From Nitrososphaerota archaeon (lineage in GTDB: Archaea; Thermoproteota; Nitrososphaeria; Nitrososphaerales; Nitrosopumilaceae), in assembly GCA_028867785.1 (NCBI GenBank), contig JAGWFS010000004.1:62001-126000 (forward strand): a stretch of DNA of 64,000 bases, in the 5' to 3' direction. Both the position numbers and the translations under genes were made by a program. The notes beneath the pieces were generated by a model. That model did not search any database. It was not told the origin of the DNA and saw only the letters and a program-made list of their open reading frames with translations. Below, piece by piece: positions 6,595 through 14,320 of this stretch (position 1 is its first letter; the number at the start of each line of letters is the position of its first letter).

Positions 6595-7005
6595 TTAGGA
6601 TTTTTTCTTTGCTTTAGGTCGGGTCTTGGAAGTTTTCTTTTTCAAGGCAGCAGTATTGAGTGTGACAGCCGAGCGGATGAGATTTTTCAAAACGCGTCCA
6701 TTGATCTTGTCGCCCTGATAGAAATCGATCGCGCGCCATTTGTTGCCTTCTAGTCCCGCGTTGAAGACCTTCTCTGGATCTGGAAGACTTGCGCCGTGAG
6801 AAAAAGTCATCTTCACCTTGTCTTTGTGCGCATTTGCTACCACGAATATCCCATCATGCGACCATGCTGGGGTTCCCATCCATTTCCATTCCTCAATCAC
6901 TTTTGGATCAGCTTCATGGATGATTTTACGAAGTTTGGCAAGTACATCGCCACGCCAATCTGCTAATTCTGCGATTTGTTTGTCAATTTGTTGGGATGGG
7001 TTCAT
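6595..7005 (-). CDS. DUF1801 (YdhG-like) domain protein
   Basis: This 136-residue protein has a DUF1801 domain: an N-terminal helical part (DKQIAELADWRGDVLAKLRK), the conserved EEWKWMGTPAWSHDGIFVVA strand pair, and the HGASLPDPEKVFNAGLEGN region. A Lys-rich tail (KKKTSKTRPKAKKKS) follows. Members are small soluble proteins of unknown biochemical role, sometimes iron-related by fold. The ATG overlaps the TGA of a tiny upstream frame (7002-7061), implying it was once the second gene of an operon. Confidence 0.75.
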   Translation of the reverse strand: MNPSQQIDKQIAELADWRGDVLAKLRKIIHEADPKVIEEWKWMGTPAWSHDGIFVVANAHKDKVKMTFSHGASLPDPEKVFNAGLEGNKWRAIDFYQGDKINGRVLKNLIRSAVTLNTAALKKKTSKTRPKAKKKS

Positions 7006-7061
7006 CGAAATAACTTCCCTGACACTGCCTTTTTCTTACCTGTCTTGGCATCCTGACTCAA
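7002..7061 (-). pseudogene. probable C-terminal remnant upstream of DUF1801 gene
   Basis: A TTG-initiated frame of 19 residues (SQDAKTGKKKAVSGKLFR after the start) ends in a TGA that overlaps the ATG of the DUF1801 gene. The Lys-rich composition looks like the end of a larger protein whose body is gone. Confidence 0.25.
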
Positions 7062-7443
7062 CTGTTATGGAATACGCTACTTGGAATTTATGCATTTTGG
7101 AAATAATTTGTAGCGAACCTTACAAGTTCCGGTACAATATTTTTCTACTTTGGTTTGAATCTAGTAAGACTCGGTCATCAAGAGAGTTTGTACGTTCTGA
7201 CTAAAAGTTCAGGTCTGTTGAAACCTGCATCTAACTTTAACTTGCAAAAAGTTTATCCGAATCGATAACCATATACTTGATTATGACTTCCTCACGCATG
7301 CGGCGGGAGGGGGAAAACTGTACTCGGAATGATGAAACTCGGCGGGAGCATTAACTTGATTTTTATCAAACAGATTTATCGAAGCTTGGAATTACTGCAT
7401 CTCTTACAAGGTCTAAAATACCGGAGCGCAATACAATACACAG
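7062..7443. other. gene-free stretch
   Basis: No convincing gene. It contains CGGCGGGAG at 7301-7309 and CGGCGGGAGCA at 7340-7350; the latter 11-mer also occurs at 4210-4220. These are GC-rich islands in otherwise AT-rich DNA, and may be remnants of one repeated sequence. Confidence 0.3.
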
Positions 7444-7614
7444 ATGGTAGGTCCAAGAGACGGCGGCTTTGGTTTTGACGGGGGAAAGAAATATTCAGAC
7501 TTGGAGAATGCCGAGTCCATATGTGTGCAATGTCAGGCAGGTCAGCATCCAAAGTGTCTTGCCAAGGCAGACAGCAACGTTTCCTGCGACTGCGAGCTTT
7601 GCCTTCTTGGCTAG
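7444..7614 (+). CDS. Cys-rich zinc-binding microprotein
   Basis: A 56-residue protein starting MVGPRDGGFGFDGGKKYSDL. Its C-terminal half has CVQCQAGQHPKC and CDCELCLLG, six cysteines and a histidine arranged in pairs as in a small zinc-binding knuckle. It overlaps by four bases the end of the convergent gene at 7611. Related Cys-pair microproteins occur elsewhere in this window (13950, 47291). Function unknown; nucleic-acid or protein binding is plausible. Confidence 0.65.
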   Translation: MVGPRDGGFGFDGGKKYSDLENAESICVQCQAGQHPKCLAKADSNVSCDCELCLLG

Positions 7615-8231
7615 CTTGCAAAGAAGCTTGTCAGGTACAGGTTGTTTTGATACTGCAAGATGACAGCACCATTTGGATTTTCAGTTACAGAGACCCCCCT
7701 TATTGAAAACACAGAGTCTGAGAATTTGTCTGCAAGATCCCCAGGCATGTTCAGTATTGCCTTGTATGCATATCCATATTGAGTAGGACATGTCACCGTG
7801 ACTGATTCTCCGCTGCCATATGCAAGACAGTTCTGCAGGGAGTCATGCACGGTCGAATCATATCTCACTTGAGGCATCTGGATATTATCAGGATTCACCA
7901 TTTCAGCACTAGGCGGCTGACTTTGAAATATGTCAAGATATGCGGCAGTGGTAAAACCAAGCATGAAAAACCCGATAATTCCAACAGATATTGCAATAGA
8001 ACGAACCGGATAGGATCTTTTAACGTATGTTTTCTTCTGGACGGCTTCCAGCACACATCCATTCCGCATGTTCAAGACAGGTTCTTGCCTGTTACATGTG
8101 TCATGAAACTGCTCGCGCGTAATAGCATTGCAGGTTTGGCATATTTTTTGCGTGGTCTTTCTGCACTTGCCACACTGTGAACGTATGGCAAGGCTTCCAC
8201 CGCACAATCTACATGATTCGTCTGGCATCAC
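7611..8231 (-). CDS. zinc-ribbon membrane-anchored hypothetical protein
   Basis: This 206-residue protein has three visible parts. Residues 7-60 carry four Cys pairs (CRLCG, CGKC, CQTC, with further single Cys), a zinc-ribbon-like cytoplasmic head. A single transmembrane segment (about 78-100, SIAISVGIIGFFMLGFTTAA) follows. The remaining 105 residues lie probably outside the membrane, with two cysteines. The plan resembles an archaeal zinc-ribbon sensor or scaffold. No family name can be given. The downstream end overlaps the convergent Cys-rich gene. Confidence 0.65.
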   Translation of the reverse strand: MMPDESCRLCGGSLAIRSQCGKCRKTTQKICQTCNAITREQFHDTCNRQEPVLNMRNGCVLEAVQKKTYVKRSYPVRSIAISVGIIGFFMLGFTTAAYLDIFQSQPPSAEMVNPDNIQMPQVRYDSTVHDSLQNCLAYGSGESVTVTCPTQYGYAYKAILNMPGDLADKFSDSVFSIRGVSVTENPNGAVILQYQNNLYLTSFFAS

Positions 8232-8329
8232 AGACCCGCAAGTTTTATCTTAATTAAGCAATACGAAGAATTTGTACTGCAAAATTCTACTTAAGATTTA
8301 AATTTAGATTCTGCAGATCCTGCTGTTTT

Positions 8330-8749
8330 CTAGCCCTGTACGATGATCTGTTTTTCAATGACATTTGTGAGCGGAACGGCTGAAGCAAGACCATTCCAGA
8401 CAAATACCTGAACGGTGTATGTTCCAGGATCCTTTGGAATCCATGCTTGCACGACAGTGAAAGATTGGTTGCCTAGCAGGGAGGCAGAAGATGCCTCAAA
8501 GTAATCCGTTTCGCCGGCACTGCCAACTACTTGAACCATGTAAGCATAGTTTTGATCTGTTGTTCCATGATTGGTCAGTACGGATTGTACACCAATATCT
8601 TGACCCACCTGATAACTTGAAAGTGCGTGCCCGGTTGAATCCACCATTGTAGGATCCGATATCGAGATATCGCTATAACTTGCATGCGCCACCTGTAGTG
8701 TTCCTATGGACAAGATCAAGCCTAAAACCAGAACAAGCGATAATCTCAA
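8330..8749 (-). CDS. secreted Ig-like (CARDB-type) protein
   Basis: A 139-residue protein with a clear signal peptide (LVLVLGLILSIGTLQVAHA) and one beta-sandwich domain with the QVGQDIGVQSVLTNHGTTDQ pattern typical of CARDB or similar Ig-like domains. It is exported and small, so it probably acts as an envelope-bound binding module. The start is a TTG at 8749 with TTTATAT about 26 bases upstream, supporting a leaderless message. Confidence 0.65.
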   Translation of the reverse strand: MRLSLVLVLGLILSIGTLQVAHASYSDISISDPTMVDSTGHALSSYQVGQDIGVQSVLTNHGTTDQNYAYMVQVVGSAGETDYFEASSASLLGNQSFTVVQAWIPKDPGTYTVQVFVWNGLASAVPLTNVIEKQIIVQG

Positions 8750-8840
8750 CGGATCAGACGAGTCATCTTTAGATATAAAACAGTTACTATGGAATCATAC
8801 TATACGAAAATATCCAGCAATAATTTGCACGCAAACTTGA

Positions 8841-9002
8841 TCAGGCAGTTATCCGTCGTACTACAATCTCGTGTCCTTCATACACGTGTGTGGAGTGGTT
8901 TGCCTTTATTATCTCGCCCATTTTTTGATCTGAGAAATATTTGTCGCTGTATCTGCCCAGACTTTTCTTGCAGTTGAAGCAATAGATCTCCTTGAATTCC
9001 AT
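8841..9002 (-). CDS. small CxxC/His hypothetical protein
   Basis: From the ATG at 9002 the protein is 53 residues: MEFKEIYCFNCKKSLGRYSD and a C-terminal part with three His (ANHSTHVYEGHEIVVRRI). CxxC with His suggests one zinc site. An upstream ATG at 9029 exists, but a TATA box (CTTAAATA, about 9027-9034) sits about 28 bases before 9002, which favours the shorter form. It lies 36 bases downstream of EndA on the same strand and may be cotranscribed. Confidence 0.55.
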   Translation of the reverse strand: MEFKEIYCFNCKKSLGRYSDKYFSDQKMGEIIKANHSTHVYEGHEIVVRRITA

Positions 9003-9037
9003 TATACTGTATTGGGTCATGCTCACCATATTTAAGA

Positions 9038-9634
9038 TTAGAATTCTATGCTTGAGAAACTTGGCTGGTCTTTGTTTTGATGAAACTGGATCTTTGATAC
9101 CTTGTAGTAAATTACTTCCCCCCTCCTCTCAATTACGGCAAGGACTGGCTCTTTTCCCATTGTGACAATCTGCTCTATCTGTTTTTGCAGTATGCCAATT
9201 TTTTGTCTTCTTCCTTCTGTGAGTCCAAATATGACATATTTTGCTCCTTTCTCCCCAAATTGGCCTCTTTCATAGACACGAAAATCAGAGCCAAATCCAA
9301 ATCCATCTTTTGCCACATATCCTCTGGTTCGCAAGTCTCGATAAATCAAGAACTTGGTAAAAGCCTCACTGTCCTGTTTGATGCATTCGTCCAGCAGATA
9401 ATCAAAAAGTACAGGCTGCTTGCCTTTGACTAGTTTTAGCTTGTCAACGTACAATAGATACAAGGACTCGAAGGGTTTGAGAAAAAATTTCTGTTTTATA
9501 GTTTCCCCAAACCCTTTTTGCTCCAGGCTGCGTTGCATGTTTTTATCTGAAATCAAGACATGATCTTTTACCAGTACTCCCTCTACCTTTGATTCCAATT
9601 CGGACATTAGGGGTTCGATATATCCGATCAACAT
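9038..9634 (-). CDS. endA: tRNA-splicing endonuclease subunit (EndA-like), catalytic His absent
   Basis: This 198-residue protein has the N-terminal domain and C-terminal nuclease fold of EndA, which cuts bulge-helix-bulge introns from archaeal tRNAs. Visible are YRDLRTRGYVAKDGFGFGSD, the catalytic-Tyr motif FRVYERG, and the Lys region GKEPVLAVIERRGEVIYYKV. The usual His in the motif that normally reads HAKY or HSKY is replaced; here it reads KGAKYVIF. Tyr and Lys are present. That is expected of a structural subunit in (alpha-beta)2 enzymes, or this may be a variant enzyme. A substrate, intron-containing tRNA-Ser, lies at 48799. Confidence 0.82.
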   Translation of the reverse strand: MLIGYIEPLMSELESKVEGVLVKDHVLISDKNMQRSLEQKGFGETIKQKFFLKPFESLYLLYVDKLKLVKGKQPVLFDYLLDECIKQDSEAFTKFLIYRDLRTRGYVAKDGFGFGSDFRVYERGQFGEKGAKYVIFGLTEGRRQKIGILQKQIEQIVTMGKEPVLAVIERRGEVIYYKVSKIQFHQNKDQPSFSSIEF

Positions 9635-9754
9635 ATAACATTACTCCATATTTTGTTTGAATGTACGTTTGCGGTCGCGTTTACGAATAATATAGAGAAT
9701 AAACGATCTTACGGTTAAAATATGGGCATAAAATAAGAATGAAAAAGTGTCATT

Positions 9755-10270
9755 ATGCACGGAGCAAACTATCGAACTGGCAATGGTCAGCCCTATACAA
9801 GAAAAGAATTCATCAAGGGCAAGCCTCAGATAAAAATAGCCAAGTTTTCAGGCGGAAAAAGAGATGGAGATTACGATTATTGCATTCAGCTATTATCTAA
9901 TGAAAAGGCTCAGGTAAGACACATGGCAATAGAGTCGGCCAGACTAGCTGCAAACAAATCCATAGAACAAGTTGCAGGAGAGACAGGATATTTCTCAAAC
10001 CTCAGAATATACCCGCATATCTTGCTCAGAGAAAACAAGATGATTGCAACTGCAGGTGCAGACAGACTTCAGGAAGGAATGAGAGGAGCTTTTGGCAAAG
10101 CCATCAGTTTGGCAGCACGTGTCGACAGAGGTCAGATACTCATGGAGGCATTTGTCAAAAAGGAGCACTTAGATGCAGCAAAGAAGGCCATGCATGGAGC
10201 TGCGGTAAAACTTCCAATAACACCTACAATCAAGGTAATTCCGTTAAAGCCAGCATCAGTCAAGGCTTAG
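9755..10270 (+). CDS. rpl10e: 50S ribosomal protein L10e (uL16)
   Basis: A 171-residue archaeal uL16/L10e protein of the large-subunit central region near the peptidyl-transferase site. Diagnostic stretches are MHGANYRTGNGQPYTRKEFI, the GADRLQEGMRGAFGKAIS loop and GETGYFSNLRIYPHILLREN. Full length. It stands as a single gene with AT-rich upstream sequence. Its last 15 bases overlap the convergent gene at 10256. Confidence 0.95.
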   Translation: MHGANYRTGNGQPYTRKEFIKGKPQIKIAKFSGGKRDGDYDYCIQLLSNEKAQVRHMAIESARLAANKSIEQVAGETGYFSNLRIYPHILLRENKMIATAGADRLQEGMRGAFGKAISLAARVDRGQILMEAFVKKEHLDAAKKAMHGAAVKLPITPTIKVIPLKPASVKA

Positions 10271-10546
10271 CGCATCCAGAATTTCCTTTTGTTTTTTGTT
10301 CAGCATTTCAAGAAATTCTGAAAATTCTTCGTTTGTAGGATTGCGTTTCAATATTCTTCTGCATTGATAGTAGAACGAGTTGTACAGCCTTCCAACAGCT
10401 ATGCCATAAGCAAAAGAATCAGAATGAGTTCTCAGATCTTCTAGTGAATTTATTATCTCAAATATTTCATCTGATTTTTCAGTTACCTCTTTTATTTTCT
10501 GGTTTACTTTTTCTTCCAGCTGCGGATTCATGATATTACTTGGCAT
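10256..10546 (-). CDS. conserved-looking helical hypothetical protein
   Basis: Ninety-six residues, mostly alpha-helical and Glu/Lys rich, with SFAYGIAVGRLYNSFYYQCR in the middle and a TNEEFSEFLEMLNKKQKEIL C-terminus. No family recognised. It is convergent and overlapping with rpl10e; the ATG at 10531 is an alternative start. Confidence 0.6.
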   Translation of the reverse strand: MPSNIMNPQLEEKVNQKIKEVTEKSDEIFEIINSLEDLRTHSDSFAYGIAVGRLYNSFYYQCRRILKRNPTNEEFSEFLEMLNKKQKEILDALSLD

Positions 10547-10613
10547 GCCGATGTTAAAAAATTGTGTTTGTAAACATACCCTTTAATAGACTAGAAAATT
10601 CTAAATCGATTGA

Positions 10614-10687
10614 GCGGTTGTAGTACAGCTTGGTTAATATGCGGGATTGCCAATTCCGCGACCCGGGTTCAAATCCCGGCAACCGCA
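10614..10687 (+). tRNA. trnG: tRNA-Gly (anticodon GCC)
   Basis: Acceptor GCGGTTG pairs with CAACCGC, discriminator A. The T arm CCGGG-TTCAAAT-CCCGG is perfect. The anticodon stem CGGGA/TTCCG encloses TTGCCAA, giving anticodon GCC. No intron and no encoded CCA. A broken integrase starts 67 bases downstream, so this tRNA may have been an attachment site. Confidence 0.93.
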
Positions 10688-10753
10688 TACTAATCTATGC
10701 ATTCAAATTGCAGATTTGATTACGCCTTACAAAGAAAACAATCTCCATACAGT

Positions 10754-11281
10754 ATGAGATCCGTAGACGAGATATACAATTACAAGTACACACTGCAAAA
10801 CGCCTACAAGTGTCTTGACGAGTCCAGTATATCACAGCATGACAGGGATTATAATCAGAAGGTTCATCTACCATCTATCCAGCATGGGTGTAAGCAAGGG
10901 AAGACTTGCCGAGTATCTCTTTCACCTAAAGAACTTTGCAGGGCACCTTGGTACTACAATCGAGGATGCAAGACGTGCAGATATAGAACGCTTTGTGTAG
11001 TGGCTTAATAGCTCAGGATATGTACCGCATACTGCATCAGATTATATCCTTGCAGTAAAAAGATTCTACAAGTTTGTAAGGTATGGCAATGTCGACAAGG
11101 AGACGCCGTGGCCGGACGAGTAAGGTAGATGCACAAGGCCATCAAGCCAAACGAGAGAAGGCAGCCGGAATTTTTCACAAGCTCCGAGGTTGAGACCATG
11201 ATAAAGACTACATCTACGTTACGGGACAAGGCCATGCTCTCAGTTGGCTTTGAGGCCAGACTTTGTCAAGTGATGCATTAA
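10754..11281 (+). pseudogene. broken XerA-like tyrosine recombinase (integrase)
   Basis: The pieces read MRSVDEIYNYKYTLQNAYKC, then in a second frame FIYHLSSMGVSKGRLAEYL and HLKNFAGHL up to DIERFV followed by an in-frame stop (TAG at 10998-11000), then WLNSSGYVPHTASDYILAVK and RFYKFVRYGN. A further frame change leads to KPNERRQPEFFTSSEVETM and MLSVGFEAR. These are the core-binding domain and the start of the catalytic domain of archaeal integrases. The fragment ends before the first catalytic Arg, and the rest is missing. At least two frameshifts and one stop make it dead. Confidence 0.75.
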
Positions 11282-11344
11282 TTTCAATTGAAGCTCGAAT
11301 CTCGGCCATGTCTTGACAGGTCCTATCTTCCCATTTATTATATT

Positions 11345-12388
11345 TTATATCTCATTTGACTTGGTAAGTGCTATCATTTGGATCATTGAGCTCATGAATT
11401 TTTCAGGGCGACCAAGCTTTGAATTCAATTTGTCTGGCATTTTTATATCTAGTAATTCTCGTAATCCTTTGCACCTGTTTCTTATTGTAACTTCTGTAAC
11501 TCCAGCTGCTAAAGCGATAACTTTTTGCGTTGTATCTTCTTTATTTATGACGCATGAAAGATACAATGCGGCTGCAGCTAACCCCATAGGATCCTTTCCT
11601 GCTGTAATTTCCATCCTGTTTGCGCCTTCTAAAATTGTAAGAGCTTGTCGTTTTACTTTTTCATTTAGACCAGCCTGACTTGCTATCCGTGACATGCATT
11701 TTATAGGATCTAACACTGGCATTTTCAGATCAAGCTCTTTTAAAAGTAATCGGTAACATCTTGACACATCTTTTCTTTTTATGTTAATCTGACGTGCTAC
11801 TTCATTCAATGTTCTTGGAGTGCCAGTATCCCTGCATGCCAAGTACATTGCTGCGGCAATTAGTCCAGGAATTGATCTGCCTCTTGCAAGATTTTTCTCT
11901 AATGCTTTTCTGTAAATGTATGCAGTCTTTTCAACCACTGAATCAGACAGTGCAAGTTTGTCTTTCATTCTGTTAAGCTCGCTGAATGCCTGTCTGAAGT
12001 TTCTCTCTTGGGACTCGTGAACTTGACTTCTGCTATCCCATGTTCTAAGGCGTGTTATAGTACTCTTCATTGAAGTTGAAAGCGGCTTTCCGGTCGCATC
12101 CTTATTGTCATGTCCTATCATTGTTGCAAGACCCATGTCATGTATTGCAAGAGATGATGGTCCACCTGTTCTTGACCTATCCTCATGTTCGTCTTTTGAG
12201 AATGAACGTCTCTCAGGACCAGAATCTTCTATTCGCTCATTGACAACAAAACCGCATACTCCACAAAATCTCTCTCCTGTGGAACCGTCAGTTACCATGG
12301 CACTCTTTCCACAGCGAGCACATTTCATGTATGCATCAGAATCAAGAGAAAGCATAAGGTTATCACCTATTGCATATCTGTCAAGCAA
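11345..12388 (-). CDS. tfb: transcription initiation factor TFB (TFIIB homolog)
   Basis: This 347-residue protein has the N-terminal zinc ribbon (CARCGKS and CGVCGFV), a B-finger or linker region (SGPERRSFSKDEHEDRSRTG), and two cyclin-like repeats (about 140-235 and 240-330). It bridges TBP-bound promoters and RNA polymerase. The start is probably TTG at 12388, with AAATAAAG about 26-30 bases upstream; ATG 12355 is an alternative. Thaumarchaea usually carry several TFB genes, and this is one of them; its promoter class cannot be told from the sequence. Confidence 0.93.
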   Translation of the reverse strand: MLDRYAIGDNLMLSLDSDAYMKCARCGKSAMVTDGSTGERFCGVCGFVVNERIEDSGPERRSFSKDEHEDRSRTGGPSSLAIHDMGLATMIGHDNKDATGKPLSTSMKSTITRLRTWDSRSQVHESQERNFRQAFSELNRMKDKLALSDSVVEKTAYIYRKALEKNLARGRSIPGLIAAAMYLACRDTGTPRTLNEVARQINIKRKDVSRCYRLLLKELDLKMPVLDPIKCMSRIASQAGLNEKVKRQALTILEGANRMEITAGKDPMGLAAAALYLSCVINKEDTTQKVIALAAGVTEVTIRNRCKGLRELLDIKMPDKLNSKLGRPEKFMSSMIQMIALTKSNEI

Positions 12389-12459
12389 TAAGAACGGTGG
12401 TATTGTGCATCCTTTATTTTTGGAATTCCATGATCAAATTTCAACAAAAAGGAAGAGTT

Positions 12460-12682
12460 CTATTTTGTTAGAACTGCAGTGACGATTCCAGCTCCGATAA
12501 ACCCACCAAGTATCATGGACAGAAGGTCAAATGCAATGACTTTCTTAAATGGGGATGTATCTCTTTTTCCATACTGATGGTTTTATTACTTCAAGTACAT
12601 CAACCAGAGAGTAGAATCGAATTTTTCCTACTAGTTGTTTTCCAGTTTCGTAGTGATTCTTACTTTCATGTATTTTGTTCAA
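12460..12682 (-). pseudogene. frameshifted small membrane-protein gene
   Basis: From a TTG at 12682 one frame reads MNKIHESKNHYETGKQLVGK to SLVDVLEVIKPSV, then runs out at 12545. From about 12573 another frame continues YGKRDTSPFKKVIAFDLLSM and a hydrophobic end ILGGFIGAGIVTAVLTK. One missing or extra base near 12570-12574 would join them into a roughly 74-residue protein with a C-terminal transmembrane helix. TTATATTATAG lies just upstream. It could also be a sequencing error. Confidence 0.4.
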
Positions 12683-12817
12683 CTATAATATAACGCGTCG
12701 GTACCACTTAAGAAAGCACTACCAAAATAGGACAAGTTGTACTCTTTGCAACTGCAAATGACACATTACACCGCTTTATTAGGGACAAGGACATAATAGA
12801 GTTGGAGAAATTATACT
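12683..12817. other. promoter-containing gap before the Lrp-type gene
   Basis: AT-rich sequence including CTTTATTAGGG about 50 bases and TAATAGAG about 20 bases before the ATG at 12818. Nothing else is seen. Confidence 0.3.
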
Positions 12818-13108
12818 ATGACACAAATTCAACTAGATATAGAACGAGGTAAAAAAATTCACGACGATAAAACATGTCCAACATTTGCATTCATTAGCTG
12901 TCAACCAAGGAAAGAGACGCTTGTAATAAGAAAACTTCAGACTCTTAAATCAGTAAAGGAAATTCAGCGAACGCATGGAAGATATGATATCCTTGTCAAA
13001 TTGGAAAATATGACTGAAGCAGAACTGAGAGAATTGATAAACAACGAGATATTGAACATGAAGAACGTTCTATCTATCATGAACCTGACGTCTACATGTG
13101 TGGCATAG
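12818..13108 (+). CDS. stand-alone Lrp/AsnC ligand-binding (RAM) domain protein
   Basis: Ninety-six residues consisting only of the RAM domain of Lrp/AsnC regulators: TFAFISCQPRKETLVIRKL, KSVKEIQRTHGRYDILVKLE and the final LSIMNLTSTCVA strand. The DNA-binding HTH is absent. Such stand-alone RAM proteins bind amino acids and can modulate Lrp-type regulators by hetero-oligomerising. The gene at 13124 follows by 15 bases and is probably cotranscribed. Confidence 0.8.
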   Translation: MTQIQLDIERGKKIHDDKTCPTFAFISCQPRKETLVIRKLQTLKSVKEIQRTHGRYDILVKLENMTEAELRELINNEILNMKNVLSIMNLTSTCVA

Positions 13109-13123
13109 TTACGAGAATTAGTT

Positions 13124-13360
13124 ATGGAAGAAATCTCATGGGATGTAATCGAGCAAGTCTTTAGTCAAACTGTCAGGGAGACTGGAATAGTTGATTACAG
13201 CCTTCAACAAAAGATTTTCAGCGATATCAAGAAAGAACTTACTTGCCAGATTGAGGAAAGTTTGGGTAGAAATGTAGAAAGTATGACATATGAGGATCTA
13301 AAGGACATCATAAGAAAAGCAATAGACAAAGTGAACAAGTCACATATTGAATTGATTTAG
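13124..13360 (+). CDS. small helical hypothetical protein
   Basis: Seventy-eight residues, acidic and helical (ISWDVIEQVFSQTVRETGI, MTYEDLKDIIRKAIDKV). No known domain. It follows the RAM-domain gene closely on the same strand, so the two probably share a transcript. Confidence 0.55.
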   Translation: MEEISWDVIEQVFSQTVRETGIVDYSLQQKIFSDIKKELTCQIEESLGRNVESMTYEDLKDIIRKAIDKVNKSHIELI

Positions 13361-13434
13361 TCTAAACTATTCATAAATTACAGTCTAACTATGCGCTTTC
13401 TTCTGTTGATTTACTCAATCTGAAATTGATTCCA

Positions 13435-13752
13435 TCATTTTTTGTAGTCGGGAAGACCATTCAATAATTGGATTACTTTGTCTGTTCTTGGCTGTAACTC
13501 GTATTTATCACTCCTTTTATCCACATGCATCAGAATATATCCAAATTCTTCATCAGTCCAAAGTGCATAAACCGGTTTTTCTGATTTATCTCGTTTACCC
13601 TGTTTGATTTCATTAAAAATTCTAACCTGATTCCCGTATACCTCTTTCAAATCAAGATATGTGTTTTTACCAAATTCGGTTATTCCAATTCCAATAATTT
13701 CTGAATCATTTCTCTTGAGTGATGTTACTATGCGTAAACTCATAGTAATCAT
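13435..13752 (-). CDS. hypothetical protein
   Basis: One hundred and five residues starting MITMSLRIVTSLKRNDSEII. Mixed alpha/beta with the segments YALWTDEEFGYILMHVDKR and KVIQLLNGLPDYKK. No recognised family. The alternative start is ATG 13743. It stands alone between short fragments. Confidence 0.5.
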   Translation of the reverse strand: MITMSLRIVTSLKRNDSEIIGIGITEFGKNTYLDLKEVYGNQVRIFNEIKQGKRDKSEKPVYALWTDEEFGYILMHVDKRSDKYELQPRTDKVIQLLNGLPDYKK

Positions 13753-13802
13753 AACGTTGAACTAAGATTTAAACGGGCGGACCCTATTATCATTGGTGCT
13801 GA

Positions 13803-13928
13803 CCCCGCTACAAGGAGAACAACCAAACAAATTCAAAGGATCTACAAAAATGTAAGGCTGAATTTGAAGATGACAATGGTTATCCAGTATGTAATTATCG
13901 TCTAGAATTACTTGATGATTGGGAATAG
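13803..13928 (+). pseudogene. possible C-terminal gene fragment
   Basis: A 41-codon open frame without a start codon, following a TGA at 13800, reads KDLQKCKAEFEDDNGYPVCN then YRLELLDDWE. The amino-acid composition looks coding, but there is no start or promoter. Probably the tail of a lost gene. Confidence 0.25.
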
Positions 13929-13949
13929 TTTTGATAATTGATCCTCGCC

Positions 13950-14054
13950 TCATCGATTCTTGTCCCAATGACAATCACAATTGCATTCCTCTTTACATTT
14001 CGTTCTTTTACAATCAGAACACATGTTTTGTCTCCAAAAATGATCTCTTTCCAT
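13950..14054 (-). CDS. 34-residue Cys-rich microprotein
   Basis: ATG-initiated, MERDHFWRQNMCSDC followed by KRTKCKEECNCDCHWDKNR. Six cysteines and a histidine (C12, C15, C20, C24, C26, C28, H29) in 34 residues suggest a metal-binding knot. It is too regular for chance and resembles in style the microproteins at 7444 and 47291. Function unknown. Confidence 0.5.
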   Translation of the reverse strand: MERDHFWRQNMCSDCKRTKCKEECNCDCHWDKNR

Positions 14055-14102
14055 GAAATTAGCCCCTAGAATTAGGCATGGGTTTTCGATATTACTACAG
14101 AA

Positions 14103-14267
14103 TCATTCTTCATCTTCTGTTTCCCTGATGTCTTCTTGCGCATCTTGCTCGACTTGCTCTAACTCATGTGTCTCTTCTTTCATTTCTTCACTATCGATTT
14201 GGCGTATTTCTCTAGATTTCTCATGTTTGGGTTTCCACATTGATTTGAAAAAATTCTTCATGTACAT
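14103..14267 (-). CDS. small acidic hypothetical protein
   Basis: From ATG 14267 the protein has 54 residues: a short Phe/Lys/Trp-rich start (MYMKNFFKSMWKPKHEKSRE) and a very acidic C-terminus (EEMKEETHELEQVEQDAQED and onward). CTTAAGTA lies about 25 bases upstream. A frame extending up to 14324 exists but would overlap the RIO1 gene end. No family recognised. Confidence 0.45.
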   Translation of the reverse strand: MYMKNFFKSMWKPKHEKSREIRQIDSEEMKEETHELEQVEQDAQEDIRETEDEE

Positions 14268-14320
14268 ATGATATTCATACGTGATGATACTACTTAAGAT
14301 AGATGAGGGGTAGCAAAAAC

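Noticed and set aside
10697-11008. Open frame of about 100 codons overlapping the integrase remnant
   Set aside because: Only its first part is integrase-like; the rest is a frame-shifted reading of the same pseudogene.
13762-13974. 70-codon minus-strand frame
   Set aside because: It is antisense to the more coding-like fragment at 13803-13928 and its start lies in the Cys-rich microprotein gene.
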